Shown: positions 8,524 to 17,128, counted from the stretch's first letter. The stretch: 64,000 bases of DNA from Neobacillus notoginsengisoli (GCF_003515685.1 NZ_QWEG01000009.1:124001-188000); one strand, 5' to 3'. Numbers and translations: made by a program. Notes: generated by a model not told the origin, from the sequence alone.

Positions 8524-8697
8524 CTACGATTGATCTCGTTTTTTATTATCCTTGGTACTGCGGTTTTTTTTAATGATTTTTTTGATTTTTTCGGTATTTG
8601 CTTTAGCATTAATGATGCTGACAAGGTCAGACATATTTTCGGCTGTTTGTTTATCTGACAAAGGATGTTCATCTTTATGATTATTGTTGTTAGCCAT
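8524..8697 (-). CDS. Small Asn/Lys-rich hydrophilic protein, 57 aa
   Basis: This short reading frame begins with ATG at 8697, has AGGAGGG five or so bases upstream and ends with TAG at 8524. The product starts MANNNNHKDEHPLSDKQ and has a Lys/Ile-rich C-terminal part (KIKKIIKKNRSTK). I do not recognise the family. It lies 24 bp downstream of the broken lipoprotein frame on the same strand, so the two probably formed an operon. No signal peptide or membrane segment is visible. Confidence 0.7.
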   Translation of the reverse strand: MANNNNHKDEHPLSDKQTAENMSDLVSIINAKANTEKIKKIIKKNRSTKDNKKRDQS

Positions 8698-8721
8698 TTT
8701 ACCCTCCTGACATGTATTTTG

Positions 8722-8883
8722 TTATTGTCCTGTGTCTTTACCTGTTTCATTCGAATCACGTTCACTTTGCTTCTTGCCATCTTCATTGACAACTGGTTGT
8801 TTTTTCTCATCATCTGATGAGCAGCCCACAATTCAGAATGTCAGAAAGAGGGCGCCTAGTCCTGCTTTTGCGATTGATTGCAT
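8722..8883 (-). pseudogene. Small lipoprotein gene interrupted by an in-frame TGA in the signal peptide
   Basis: A reading frame with GGAGGG before its ATG (8883) encodes a lipoprotein-type signal: MQSIAKAGLGALFLTF, then TGA (8835-8833), then IVGCSSDDEKKQ. The lipobox cysteine follows the stop, and the rest is a charged tail (NEDGKKQSERDSNETGKD) ending in TAA at 8722. Replacing TGA with TGG (Trp) would restore a normal 53-aa lipoprotein. Either the gene is inactivated by one base, or there is a sequencing error or read-through. A GTG just after the TGA could start a product without signal peptide, but no ribosome site supports it. Confidence 0.72.
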
Positions 8884-8979
8884 TGGTACCCTCCATTTAG
8901 GTAGATATAGTATTCATATACCCAATAATGGGGTAATTAATAATCAATCATCGAATTGATCGGGAAAGGAGTGCGCGGA

Positions 8980-9552
8980 TTGAATATCCTATGGGATTTT
9001 GACGGAACAATATGCAACACGTATCCATCGTACACACGTGCATTAATGGAGATAATAGGGGACGGTTATACGGAGGAGGAAACGCTTGCTCAGCTGAAGC
9101 TGTCTTTCGGGAATGCTTTCCGGTTTTTCAAAATTAGTGAGGAACAAAGCCGGAAGTTCCTGCAACAGGTTAGGGGACTGAAACCAGAGGAATTCCTTCC
9201 ATTTCCTGGTGTCGAAGAGGTACTCGCAAAAGCCAATTCCAACGTGATTATGACGCATAAAGAAAAGGAAGATGTTGAAAAGGTCCTTCGCCACTTTAAC
9301 CTGCGGCACTATTTTGCTGAAATTGTCGGCAAGGAAGATGGGTTTCCGAGAAAGCCTGACTTGAAAGCGTATGAATATTTGCATGAGAAATACGGGCTGA
9401 GTCTTGTGATTGGTGACCGTGCAATCGACCTTGAACCTGCCCGGAGGCTAGGGATTACCACGGTATCCTTTCAAAATCATGAGTCAGAGGCTGATTTTTA
9501 CCTAGATGATTTCCGGGAGTTTGGTTCGGTTGTTGCACCGTATGTTGAATAG
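8980..9552 (+). CDS. HAD superfamily hydrolase (phosphoglycolate phosphatase-like)
   Basis: This is a small cytoplasmic phosphatase of the HAD superfamily. Motif I is DFDGTICNT at residues 6-14. Motif II is probably IMTHKEKE, and motif III/IV are KPDLKAYEY and IGDRAIDLEPARRLG. A helical cap of about 60 residues lies after motif I (subclass I). The substrate is unknown. The frame is open from a TTG at 8956, but AAAGGAG ends 8 nt before the TTG at 8980, giving MNILWDFDGT as the N-terminus, normal for HAD proteins. A 52-bp tandem repeat array begins just after its stop codon. Confidence 0.85.
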   Translation: MNILWDFDGTICNTYPSYTRALMEIIGDGYTEEETLAQLKLSFGNAFRFFKISEEQSRKFLQQVRGLKPEEFLPFPGVEEVLAKANSNVIMTHKEKEDVEKVLRHFNLRHYFAEIVGKEDGFPRKPDLKAYEYLHEKYGLSLVIGDRAIDLEPARRLGITTVSFQNHESEADFYLDDFREFGSVVAPYVE

Positions 9553-9557
9553 GGTTT

Positions 9558-9930
9558 TATGCGACAACGGTGCGGCTTTAGAAGCGGTTGCAGCCGCATA
9601 GGAAGGCTTTATGCGACATCGGTGGAGCTTTAGAAGCAGTTCCAGTCGCATAGGAAGGCTTTATGCGACATCAGAGCAGCTTTAGAATCGGGTTGCAGTC
9701 GCATAGGAGGGTTTTATGCGACTACAGTACAGCTTTAGAAGGGGTTCCAGTCGCATAAGAAGGCTTTATGCGACATGAGTGCAGCTTTAGAAGCAGTTCG
9801 AGTCGCATAAGAAGGTTTTATGCGACATCAGTGGAGCTTTAGAAGCGGTTGCAGTCGCATAGGAAGGCTTTATGCGACATTAGAGCAGCTTTAGAAGGGG
9901 GTTCCAGTCGCATAGCCGTGCTTAATGCGA
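9558..9930. repeat. Tandem array A: seven 52-bp units with TATGCGAC/GTCGCATA arms
   Basis: Unit starts (TATGCGAC) are at 9558, 9610, 9662, 9715, 9767, 9819 and 9871, so the period is 52 bp (one 53). Each unit is TATGCGAC, 27 nt, GTCGCATA, then 9 nt (such as GGAAGGCTT). The 27-nt part is conserved (GGAGCTTTAGAAGC-like). The first closing arm is altered to GCCGCATA, and a damaged eighth opening arm (AATGCGAC) ends the array. The closing arm of one unit and the opening arm of the next can pair as an 8-bp stem with a 9-nt loop. It lies between convergent genes (HAD and radical SAM). No coding sequence is credible. Confidence 0.95.
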
Positions 9931-10025
9931 CAGCAAACCCCTTTTATAACGGAGTTCTGCAGCAAACTCAACTCTATTTCAATTAAGTAAGTACGTATTT
10001 GTACTTAATCACTTAATCAAACAAG

Positions 10026-10060
10026 AAAGGCGGCTTCTCCAAATTGGAGAGACCGCCTTT
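10026..10060 (-). terminator. Terminator of the radical SAM gene
   Basis: AAAGGCGG and CCGCCTTT pair, with an inner TCTCC/GGAGA stem around AAATT. It lies 15 bp after the stop codon of the minus-strand gene. Confidence 0.75.
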
Positions 10061-10075
10061 TAGTTTTTCAGGTAA

Positions 10076-11269
10076 TTACAAGGATGCCGGAGTTTCTTTT
10101 TTCCGCATCGCGATTGGGATATACACGCAATATGGCTCGCTTTCCATGTAATCTCCTGTAACAGCATAGGTTCTTGAGCGTGAGCCGCCGCAAATCTTGT
10201 TGTATTCGCATACGCCGCATTTTCCTTTATATTTGTCAGGGCTGCGGAGGTTCTTTAAGACCTCGGAATTCCGGTAAATGTCTGCGAGTGGTTTTTCGCG
10301 GACATTTCCAACGACAATTGGGAGCAGTCCGCTTGGCAGGACGTCCCCGATGTGGTCAACGAAAATGAACCCATTCCCGTCATTTACTCCTTTTGGAGCG
10401 CGCTTCAGGCCGTCGATGATGCCTTCCTGGTCCATCGTCATTGTGTCCTCGTACCGAATTTCACCTTTTGAAATTTTATGATCCCTGGCCTTTTCTTGCA
10501 GGACAACCCTGCGGTAATGCTGTGCCGCGGTTGTTTTAATATCATAAGGCGCTGTTTTGCTGAGCTGATAGAGCCATCTGAACACTTTTTCATGCTCGGC
10601 AGGCGTAATACACTTATCCTCCTGGCCGCGGCCGGTAGGGACGAGCAAGAAAATGTACCACATCACAGCTTTCAATTCACCAACAAGCTTTGCCATTTCT
10701 TCTAGAGCATCATAGTTGTAGCGAGAAATGACTGTGTTGATTTGGAGCGGCATTTCTAATTCATTTAAATATTTAATCTTTTCCAAGGTCAAATCGAATG
10801 AACCTGGCGTTCCACGGAAATGGTCGTGAATTTCCGGGGTTGGGCCGTCAAGGCTGAAGCCCCAGCGTGATAGGCCGACTTCTTTTGCCTGTCTCATTTT
10901 TTCTAACGTAACATTGTCGGTTGCACTTGGAACCATCGAAACACGCATACCTTTTTTGACGGCGTAATCAGCCAGTTCCATTAGGTCCTCGCGCATCATG
11001 CAGTCCCCGCCGGTAAATACAAGCATCGGATTGCCCATGTCATAAATCTGGTCAAGAAGGTTAATCCCTTCTGCATGTGTCAATTCACGCGGATCCTTCT
11101 GAAGCTGCGCATCGGCGCGGCAGTGGACACACTTCAGCTGGCATGCTCTTGTCACTTCCCAAATAACGATAAACGGATTTTCATCATAGTCGATGGCCGG
11201 CCCCAACCCCATTTTATGGGGATGTCCTCCAGGGTGTCCCATTCCATGTGGATGTCCCATTCCTTGCAT
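10076..11269 (-). CDS. Radical SAM/SPASM domain protein (BA_1875/TIGR04053-like)
   Basis: This predicted cytoplasmic enzyme uses S-adenosylmethionine and a [4Fe-4S] cluster. The radical SAM motif is CQLKCVHC (CxxxCxxC, near residue 45). The C-terminal SPASM-type cysteine cluster is CGVCEYNKICGG with a later EPYC. GGDCMMR and SLDGPTPEIHDHFRG fit the TIM-barrel. The whole pattern resembles the TIGR04053 family; the reaction is unknown to me. The N-terminus is rich in His, Gly and Met (HPHGMGHPGGHPHKMG), a likely metal-binding extension. An ATG at 11290 is in frame, but GGTGAT at the right spacing favours the ATG at 11269. Confidence 0.85.
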   Translation of the reverse strand: MQGMGHPHGMGHPGGHPHKMGLGPAIDYDENPFIVIWEVTRACQLKCVHCRADAQLQKDPRELTHAEGINLLDQIYDMGNPMLVFTGGDCMMREDLMELADYAVKKGMRVSMVPSATDNVTLEKMRQAKEVGLSRWGFSLDGPTPEIHDHFRGTPGSFDLTLEKIKYLNELEMPLQINTVISRYNYDALEEMAKLVGELKAVMWYIFLLVPTGRGQEDKCITPAEHEKVFRWLYQLSKTAPYDIKTTAAQHYRRVVLQEKARDHKISKGEIRYEDTMTMDQEGIIDGLKRAPKGVNDGNGFIFVDHIGDVLPSGLLPIVVGNVREKPLADIYRNSEVLKNLRSPDKYKGKCGVCEYNKICGGSRSRTYAVTGDYMESEPYCVYIPIAMRKKETPASL

Positions 11270-11694
11270 TCTTATCACCATACTTTTCATTTTTTATTTT
11301 GTCATGATTCAGGTTCGTTAAGAAAGCAACATAATCATGATGGTCTATATGTTAATTATAAGAGTGTGCAAGAGGGATGAATGGGAGGTTTGTTACGATA
11401 TTTCTACATTCCTGTGCCAAAATAAGAAACTATTCGTTATGACCCATTTTAATTTGTCCGTTTACTATATTAAAAATATGTTACAGGAATATTACAACGC
11501 AACTTCCAAACTATGCAAAAATTGGCGATATATCCAGTGTTTAATCGAAAAATAGGAAAATATTGTTTTGTAAAATACAGGGAATAAAGTTCCTGTAAGT
11601 GATAAGTTTTCCAGTGGGACCATAATTTGGGGATGTTGTCATGTTTAAACTTGTACTAAGATGAATGAGGCAAACAAACAGAGGAGATGACACC
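11270..11694. other. Divergent intergenic region, no gene seen
   Basis: About 425 bp of AT-rich DNA separate the radical SAM gene (minus) from the LysM-P60 hydrolase gene (plus). It should contain both promoters. I found no clear consensus promoter, riboswitch or ribosome-bound small gene. A 72-codon ORF here has atypical composition and no ribosome site. Confidence 0.5.
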
Positions 11695-12519
11695 ATGAAA
11701 AAACATTTCATAACTTCAGCCATGGCGGCAGGAATCCTATTCGGAACTTTCAACGGACAAGCAAGTGCCGCTGAATTATATACAGTAAAATCAGGAGATA
11801 CCCTTTGGGGGATTTCAAAAAATTATAGTCTGACAGTTTCACAAATTAAACAGTGGAACAATCTATCTGGCGATCTTATCTATGTAAATCAAAAACTGTC
11901 TATGGAGGCACCTGAAGCAAAAGAAGCGCCAAAAGCTGCACCAGCAGCCACTTATACCGTTAAATCCGGAGACACACTCTGGGGAATTTCCAAAACCTAT
12001 AACACAACAGTCAATTCCCTAAAGTCATTGAACGCTTTAACAAGCGACCTTATTCGTGTTGGACAAGTCCTTAAAGTAAGTGGAACTTCTTCAACAGCAG
12101 TAGCTTCAGCATCCACTGCGCCGGCGCCAAAGGTGACAACCGCAAAAGTAGCTCCAGCAACATCAAAGGCAACAATCATAATCAATGAAGCAAAGAAACA
12201 TCTTGGAGCTCCATATGTCTGGGGCGGAAATACTCCTGCAGGCTTCGATTGCAGCGGCTACATTAAATATGTTTTTGGAAAAGCAGGTATATCACTTCCG
12301 AGAACAGCAGCAACGATCTGGACTGCAACAAAGCCAGTGTCAACGATTAAACTTGGTGATTTAGTTTTCTTCGAAACATATACAACTGGTCCATCCCATG
12401 TTGGTATTTATCTAGGAAACAATAAATTTATCAATGCGGCCTCTAACGGCGTGGTGATTTCCGATATGTCCAACAGCTATTGGAAACAAAGATATCTTGG
12501 AGCACGTACGGCTCTATAA
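11695..12519 (+). CDS. Secreted cell-wall DL-endopeptidase with two LysM domains and NlpC/P60
   Basis: This is a secreted peptidoglycan hydrolase similar to LytF/CwlS-type D,L-endopeptidases. The signal peptide spans residues 1-25 (cleavage after QASA). Two LysM domains follow (YTVKSGDTLWGISK at about 29 and again at about 88), then a Thr/Ala/Pro-rich linker and an NlpC/P60 domain from about residue 160. Catalytic Cys is in DCSGY and His in SHVGIY. LysM binds glycan, and NlpC/P60 would cut the stem peptide. The start at 11695 is chosen because GAGGAGATGA lies directly upstream. An antisense SigB-like promoter lies just past its 3' end. Confidence 0.93.
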   Translation: MKKHFITSAMAAGILFGTFNGQASAAELYTVKSGDTLWGISKNYSLTVSQIKQWNNLSGDLIYVNQKLSMEAPEAKEAPKAAPAATYTVKSGDTLWGISKTYNTTVNSLKSLNALTSDLIRVGQVLKVSGTSSTAVASASTAPAPKVTTAKVAPATSKATIIINEAKKHLGAPYVWGGNTPAGFDCSGYIKYVFGKAGISLPRTAATIWTATKPVSTIKLGDLVFFETYTTGPSHVGIYLGNNKFINAASNGVVISDMSNSYWKQRYLGARTAL

Positions 12520-12548
12520 AAAAGAGGGCATAACCTGTTAGTATAACC

Positions 12549-12573
12549 TTACCCAAACTTAAAAAGATAAAAC
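12549..12573 (-). promoter_or_regulatory. SigB-like promoter pointing antisense into the LysM-P60 gene
   Basis: On the minus strand, GTTTTA (12573-12568), a 13-nt spacer and GGGTAA (12554-12549) resemble a SigB promoter. Transcription would run leftwards, antisense to the NlpC/P60 gene. It could be a chance match; no sense gene is positioned to use it. Confidence 0.35.
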
Positions 12574-12582
12574 CTAAAAGCG

Positions 12583-12619
12583 AAAAAACACCGGCAATTT
12601 TTGCATGCCGGTGTTTTTT
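12583..12619. terminator. Strong bidirectional terminator
   Basis: AAAAAACACCGGCA and TGCCGGTGTTTTTT form a perfect 14-bp stem with a 9-nt loop. It separates the convergent LysM-P60 and DUF3243 genes and has U tracts in both directions. Confidence 0.9.
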
Positions 12620-12665
12620 GTTTTTCATACATATTTTCCTAGTCCGACTGAGCCTTTTTGCTAGA

Positions 12666-13001
12666 TTAGGAATCGGCCCATTTGACGAGCATATGGGCAA
12701 GCATGTGACGCTCTTCTTCATTTCCGGCTTGCCATAGCTCCATTAACAGGGCTTCTTCCCTGTTCTGGGGTGCAACATTGTCTGCAAGATAGTTCGCGAC
12801 TTTTTGGGCTCCAACCGCTAGCTGTTCCTCATCAAGGCCAAGGCGTCTTCCAAGCTCAATCCGTTTACTCAAGTATGACTTGAAATCATTAAAATCCTGC
12901 AGCTTTTCAACCATCTTATCCTGATCGATGCGATCGACTACATCATCAACCTTTGCTGGTTCAAAATCACCGTCTTTATGCATTGCATGGTCCTTTTCCA
13001 T
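12666..13001 (-). CDS. DUF3243 family protein
   Basis: This 111-aa soluble protein has a charged N-terminal extension (to about residue 30), followed by the DUF3243 domain. The domain is recognised by FKSYLSKRIELGRRLGLDEE, the conserved Ala/Val helix GAQKVANYLADNV, and the C-terminal ELWQAGNEEERHMLAHMLVK. The family includes B. subtilis YmfJ; its function is unknown. The ATG follows TTGGAGGGTGAC. A SigA-like promoter is visible at 13033-13061, and the gene ends at a strong terminator. Confidence 0.85.
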   Translation of the reverse strand: MEKDHAMHKDGDFEPAKVDDVVDRIDQDKMVEKLQDFNDFKSYLSKRIELGRRLGLDEEQLAVGAQKVANYLADNVAPQNREEALLMELWQAGNEEERHMLAHMLVKWADS

Positions 13002-13032
13002 TTTCAGTCACCCTCCAATTAAAGGCTTTCCT

Positions 13033-13061
13033 ATACTATAGCCAAAGGATGAACCTGTGAA
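13033..13061 (-). promoter_or_regulatory. SigA-like promoter of the DUF3243 gene
   Basis: On the minus strand TTCACA (13061-13056), a 17-nt spacer and TAGTAT (13038-13033) match the housekeeping consensus at most positions. It lies 32 bp before the start codon. Confidence 0.5.
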
Positions 13062-13170
13062 ACTCTTGAATGGCTATTTCGGAAGTGATTTTTTTAACAG
13101 GTCAATCTTTCCATAAAGGAGCGAACATGATATTGTCAAACTAATACGAAGATTAGGAGATTAGTCGATT

Positions 13171-13998
13171 ATGGAAATTGAACAGCTAAAAACGTATTTA
13201 AGCAAACGAATGGAAGAGAACAGTGCGACAATAACGAATGATTTGATTGCAAAAATGCAGGCTTTTTACGATTTCCGTTTCTTTAGCGAAGAAGTGAAAA
13301 AACGGACAGAAACTGTTTTTGAAGAACTTGTCAAAATCGTTCTTGGCGGACTGAAGGAAAAGGATGTAAAAGAAAGCGCGTTTAAGTGGGGTGAATTAAT
13401 TGGGACGAGATCAATTGAAAACAACGGGGATTTGGGCAATACAATTAAGGGCGTAACGATTTATAAAAATGTCATTTGGTCTTTTTTACTACAGGAAGGG
13501 GAGAAGGTCCAGATTCATCAAGAAGACCTGCTTGAAGTAATCATGGAAATTGACCATATTTTCAATATGATGGTTCATGGATTCAGTACAGCATTTACGA
13601 ATAATGCTGAGAAATTGCTTCAGGAAACCAGGGAACTTTATTTGAAAATATCGGTTCCTATTGTCCCTCTATCACCTAAAGTTGCCGTTTTGCCTTTAAT
13701 TGGGGAAATCAATGAAATGCGCTCAGAAACGCTCATTGTTGACTCGTTAGACACATGTGTGAAAAAGAGAATCGAAACATTGGTGATTGACCTTTCGGGT
13801 GTGCATGATGTTGATTTAATTGGGATTGAGGTTCTCTTCAAATTAATTGGATCTTTGAAATTGTTGGGGGTCAAGCCAATTATCACAGGGATGAAGGGGG
13901 ATTTAAGCCAGACATTTATCCATCTTGGAATCAAACTCGAAGGCATATCCATTTTCAGCAATCTCGAACAGGCATTAAAGGGATTGAAATTTTACTAA
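13171..13998 (+). CDS. RsbR-like STAS domain protein (stressosome component)
   Basis: The protein has a helical N-terminal sensor region (residues 1-150) and a C-terminal STAS domain (about 160-275), as in RsbR co-antagonists of the stressosome that bind the kinase RsbT. The hallmark PIVPLSPKVAVLPLIGEI starts the STAS domain. At the position of the phosphorylated Thr171 of B. subtilis RsbRA stands Ser209 (DLSGV). The second regulatory Thr appears kept at Thr239 (IITGM). There are no neighbouring rsbS/rsbT genes, so it is an orphan like the RsbRB-RD paralogs. A related protein is encoded at 62235-63071. Confidence 0.85.
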   Translation: MEIEQLKTYLSKRMEENSATITNDLIAKMQAFYDFRFFSEEVKKRTETVFEELVKIVLGGLKEKDVKESAFKWGELIGTRSIENNGDLGNTIKGVTIYKNVIWSFLLQEGEKVQIHQEDLLEVIMEIDHIFNMMVHGFSTAFTNNAEKLLQETRELYLKISVPIVPLSPKVAVLPLIGEINEMRSETLIVDSLDTCVKKRIETLVIDLSGVHDVDLIGIEVLFKLIGSLKLLGVKPIITGMKGDLSQTFIHLGIKLEGISIFSNLEQALKGLKFY

Positions 13999-14053
13999 GA
14001 TGGAGCCTTAATTAGGAAAAATAAATCAAAATTAGCGGAAGGAAAAGCCCGGT

Positions 14054-14989
14054 CTACGCACCTGGCTTTTCCTCAATCATTTTAATCGGCATTTCTTCCG
14101 GTAGAAGGGCAGGGGCGCCCGGAATGCTTCTTGGCCGGAAATCAATGGCGGCCGCAGAGTAGATTGAAACAGACATCATACCGCCCAGGCTTTTTGCCCG
14201 GATGAAGATGGGCTGACTGTAAGGATTCTTGAATTTAAAGTCAGGTCCGTACCAGCTAACTGTCGCATCTCTGCCTGATGGCACATAGGTAACCTTTTTT
14301 GTATGCGAATATCGCTGGACAATTGACATGCCCGCATGATCGGCGGCATTAAAAAGTGTGGATGAAACCTGGCAGATCCCGCCGCCAATCCCTTCGGAAA
14401 GCTCTCCTCTAACGATGATGGGCGCTTTTACATATCCTTTGGCCACTGTTCTTTTGCCAATCTCTTTATTAAACGAGAAGGTTTCTCCTGGAAAAACCAC
14501 CTTACTATTTAATGCTTCTGTTGCAAGGCGGATGTTATGGGCTCGTTCCGTGTTGCCCGCGTTGAAAAAGGTTGTATATCTGCCAATCAGCATCGCCCTG
14601 ATATGATCGAGAAGCTCGCTGTCCACTCTTGGATAAACAGGCTTAAGAGGAATACTGATTTTGCTCGGGGTTCCTTTGTAAAAGAAGTTGTACAAGGCAT
14701 CTTCCATTTTTTCCTGATCAAGTTCCTTGCCTGTTTTTTCCGGCAATAAACTCCCATCCACAGCAATCCTGGCGTCTTCCGGAGCGGAATAAACCTTATC
14801 TTTCAATTCATCGATGAACTGACCAATAAATTCCGAATCAGGGAATACACTTCCCGGGACCTGAAATAGAGCCATTTCATCTCGGTTTATGGTGGTAATT
14901 TCATTTCCATCATGTAGTAAAGTAAGGGGCTTCGGCTGTTGGGGCAGCGAAAGTGATAATAGTATTGACAGCATAATAGAACAAATCAT
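14054..14989 (-). CDS. VanW family protein, exported
   Basis: The VanW domain is recognised by NIRLATEALNSKVVFPGETFSFN, GYVKAPIIVRGEL and the strictly conserved GGGICQVSSTLFNAA (about residues 203-217), followed by a beta-rich C-terminal part. A hydrophobic N-terminus (MICSIMLSILLSLSL) indicates export or membrane attachment. VanW occurs in some vancomycin-resistance clusters, but most Firmicutes homologues, like this one, stand alone and have no proven function in the cell envelope. AAGGAGGG lies before the ATG. The following minus-strand gene upstream (DUF948) is a separate unit with its own terminator. Confidence 0.88.
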   Translation of the reverse strand: MICSIMLSILLSLSLPQQPKPLTLLHDGNEITTINRDEMALFQVPGSVFPDSEFIGQFIDELKDKVYSAPEDARIAVDGSLLPEKTGKELDQEKMEDALYNFFYKGTPSKISIPLKPVYPRVDSELLDHIRAMLIGRYTTFFNAGNTERAHNIRLATEALNSKVVFPGETFSFNKEIGKRTVAKGYVKAPIIVRGELSEGIGGGICQVSSTLFNAADHAGMSIVQRYSHTKKVTYVPSGRDATVSWYGPDFKFKNPYSQPIFIRAKSLGGMMSVSIYSAAAIDFRPRSIPGAPALLPEEMPIKMIEEKPGA

Positions 14990-15040
14990 CTTGCGGCTTC
15001 CCTCCTTTCATTAGTATGGATGAAAAAAGGATATTTCATG

Positions 15041-15071
15041 AAAAAAAACCGTGTGGAAGGTCCACGCGGTT
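15041..15071 (-). terminator. Terminator of the DUF948 gene
   Basis: AACCGTGTGG and CCACGCGGTT pair around a 5-nt loop, and the A run at 15041-15048 gives a U tract on the minus strand. Confidence 0.85.
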
Positions 15072-15078
15072 CAAAAAG

Positions 15079-15417
15079 CTAATAAGCAAGGGTTCTGGTC
15101 TTTTTCTTTCTAGCAAGTTTTGCCATAGGTCTGATTTTCCAAAGCTTAGCAAGTGTTTTCGCAGTCCGTTTCGCTGCGTTTACCGTAAATGACACGGCCT
15201 GCTTCTTGTCGTTAATATCTTCCACTAGTTCCTGCTGGCATTCGGTCAGTTGGACTGATTCAACTTTTAGCGTGTCGGCTTTTCGCTGTACTCTCGCAAC
15301 GGTTTCATTCAACTGGTTTATAGCAGGTTTTGCTGCTTTGATGGTTTTAAAGGCAACGAAGCCAAAGTAGCCAAGGGAAATGACAATCACTGCAATACTT
15401 ACATAAACAAGGATCAT
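15079..15417 (-). CDS. DUF948 domain protein (YtxG-like)
   Basis: This 112-aa protein has one N-terminal membrane helix (residues 2-22) followed by a coiled-coil-prone stretch (INQLNETVARVQRKADTLKVESVQLTECQQ) and a basic C-terminus (KLARKKKTRTL). This is the layout of DUF948 proteins such as YtxG, which in B. subtilis is linked with general stress genes. The molecular function is unknown. The start ATG follows AAAGGAGGAAAAATC. It forms its own transcription unit. Confidence 0.85.
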   Translation of the reverse strand: MILVYVSIAVIVISLGYFGFVAFKTIKAAKPAINQLNETVARVQRKADTLKVESVQLTECQQELVEDINDKKQAVSFTVNAAKRTAKTLAKLWKIRPMAKLARKKKTRTLAY

Positions 15418-15588
15418 GTGATTTTTCCTCCTTTACAGTAGTTTCTTACGTTTTACCCTTGTTGATGCAAAAGTACGCTTTATTTTCATATGAAATGTAA
15501 ATCCTAATAAATTCACTCTTTGCCGGATGAGGGTTATAATGTAAACAGATTTTTGAAAGAAATAATTTCTAGCACTGGGGGAGATTGG

Positions 15589-17121
15589 ATGAGTGAAAAG
15601 GTTGCAGCTATATCACTTGAAGAACTGATGAAAGAATTTAAAGAGCTAGATGAGAAAATCACTCATTTTGATGCCATTACCGGTCTGGCAGATTGGGATC
15701 AGAAAGTAATGGCGCCGAAAAAAGGGAGAAATGAGTTTGCCAAGGCCGTTGGGACACTCAGAACTGAAGCATTCAAACTGGCTGTTTCAGAAGAGATGGG
15801 AAATCTTTTGAAAGAGTTTAATTCTGAATCTGCCAGAGAAAAACTGGATGAAGTTACAGCTGCCCAAGTACGCGAACGGCAGGAATTCTACGAGCGGTCC
15901 AAAAGAATCCCGGCTGACATGTTTAAGGAGTATTCTGTTTTAACAGCGCAGGCAAATGATGCGTGGGAGCATGCCAGAGAGCATAACGATTTTCCGCATT
16001 TTGCCCCGTATCTTGAAAAAATTGTTGATTTCAAAAGAAAATTTGCTGAAATCTATGGATACGAGAAACATCCGTATGACGCGATGCTCAATGAATTCGA
16101 GCCTGGTCTGACTGTGGAAAAGCTTGATCCGATTTTTTCAAAATTGCGAGATACAAGTGTCAGGCTTCTCGAAAAAATTAAGCAATCCACGTATCAGACT
16201 CCGGCGGAAATTTTTAATCAAAAATTCGGAGTGGAGAAGCAAAAAGAGTTTAATCGCTTCATTCTTCCAATCATCGGGTTTGACTTGGATGCAGGAAGGC
16301 TGGACGAAACGGTCCATCCGTTCGCGCAATCAATTAATTCAGGCGATGTCCGGATTACGACCAGGTACTTGGAAGACAATGTCCGGTCTGCGTTATTTGG
16401 GACGATCCATGAAGCGGGACATGGCATTTATGAGCAAAATATAGACAGCCGCTTTGATGGAACTGTCCTTGCTGGCGGAACCTCTTTCGGCATCCACGAA
16501 TCACAATCGCGTTTCCTGGAAAACATGGTCGGAAGGAGCAGGGAGTTCTGGAAGTATTTTTATCCAAAGCTCGTTGAATTTTTCCCTGAACAGCTCGCGG
16601 GCGTGAGTGAAGTAGAATTTTACAGAGCGGTCAATACAGTTGAGCCTAGCTTTATTAGAATCGAGGCGGATGAATTAACATACAACCTCCACATCATGGT
16701 CCGGTACGAAATTGAAAAGGCCCTGATGGCAGGCGAACTGGAAGTACATGAGCTGCCGGCAGTATGGAATAAGAAGATGGAAGAATACCTTGGAATTGTC
16801 CCAGCCTTTGACAGTGAAGGAGTCCTTCAAGATGTCCACTGGTCATTCGGGGGCATCGGCTACTTCCCATCCTATTCGCTTGGCAATCTGTATGCCGCGC
16901 AGATTTTGAATACATTGAAGAATGAAGTGCCGGGATATGAAGCGGAAATTGCAAAAGGAAATTTCGCACCTGTAAATGACTGGCTGAAAAATCGAATCCA
17001 TCAATACGGCTCTCTTTACAAGCCAGACGAGTTAATTGTCAGGGTAACTAGGGAGGAACTGAATGCCAATTATCTTGCGGATTACCTAAATGCAAAATAT
17101 ACAGAGATTTACAAACTGTAG
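15589..17121 (+). CDS. M32 family carboxypeptidase
   Basis: This is a cytoplasmic zinc carboxypeptidase of family M32 (thermostable carboxypeptidase 1 type, like B. subtilis YpwA). The active-site helix HEAGHGIYEQN supplies two His ligands and the catalytic Glu, near residue 275. The family-specific HESQSRF motif follows about 26 residues later, and GGIGYFPSYSLGNLYAAQ near the C-terminus is typical. The length of 510 aa matches the family. The frame is open 23 codons further upstream, but GGGGGAGATTGG before the ATG at 15589 decides the start. A terminator follows the stop. Confidence 0.93.
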   Translation: MSEKVAAISLEELMKEFKELDEKITHFDAITGLADWDQKVMAPKKGRNEFAKAVGTLRTEAFKLAVSEEMGNLLKEFNSESAREKLDEVTAAQVRERQEFYERSKRIPADMFKEYSVLTAQANDAWEHAREHNDFPHFAPYLEKIVDFKRKFAEIYGYEKHPYDAMLNEFEPGLTVEKLDPIFSKLRDTSVRLLEKIKQSTYQTPAEIFNQKFGVEKQKEFNRFILPIIGFDLDAGRLDETVHPFAQSINSGDVRITTRYLEDNVRSALFGTIHEAGHGIYEQNIDSRFDGTVLAGGTSFGIHESQSRFLENMVGRSREFWKYFYPKLVEFFPEQLAGVSEVEFYRAVNTVEPSFIRIEADELTYNLHIMVRYEIEKALMAGELEVHELPAVWNKKMEEYLGIVPAFDSEGVLQDVHWSFGGIGYFPSYSLGNLYAAQILNTLKNEVPGYEAEIAKGNFAPVNDWLKNRIHQYGSLYKPDELIVRVTREELNANYLADYLNAKYTEIYKL

Positions 17122-17128
17122 GTTTATT

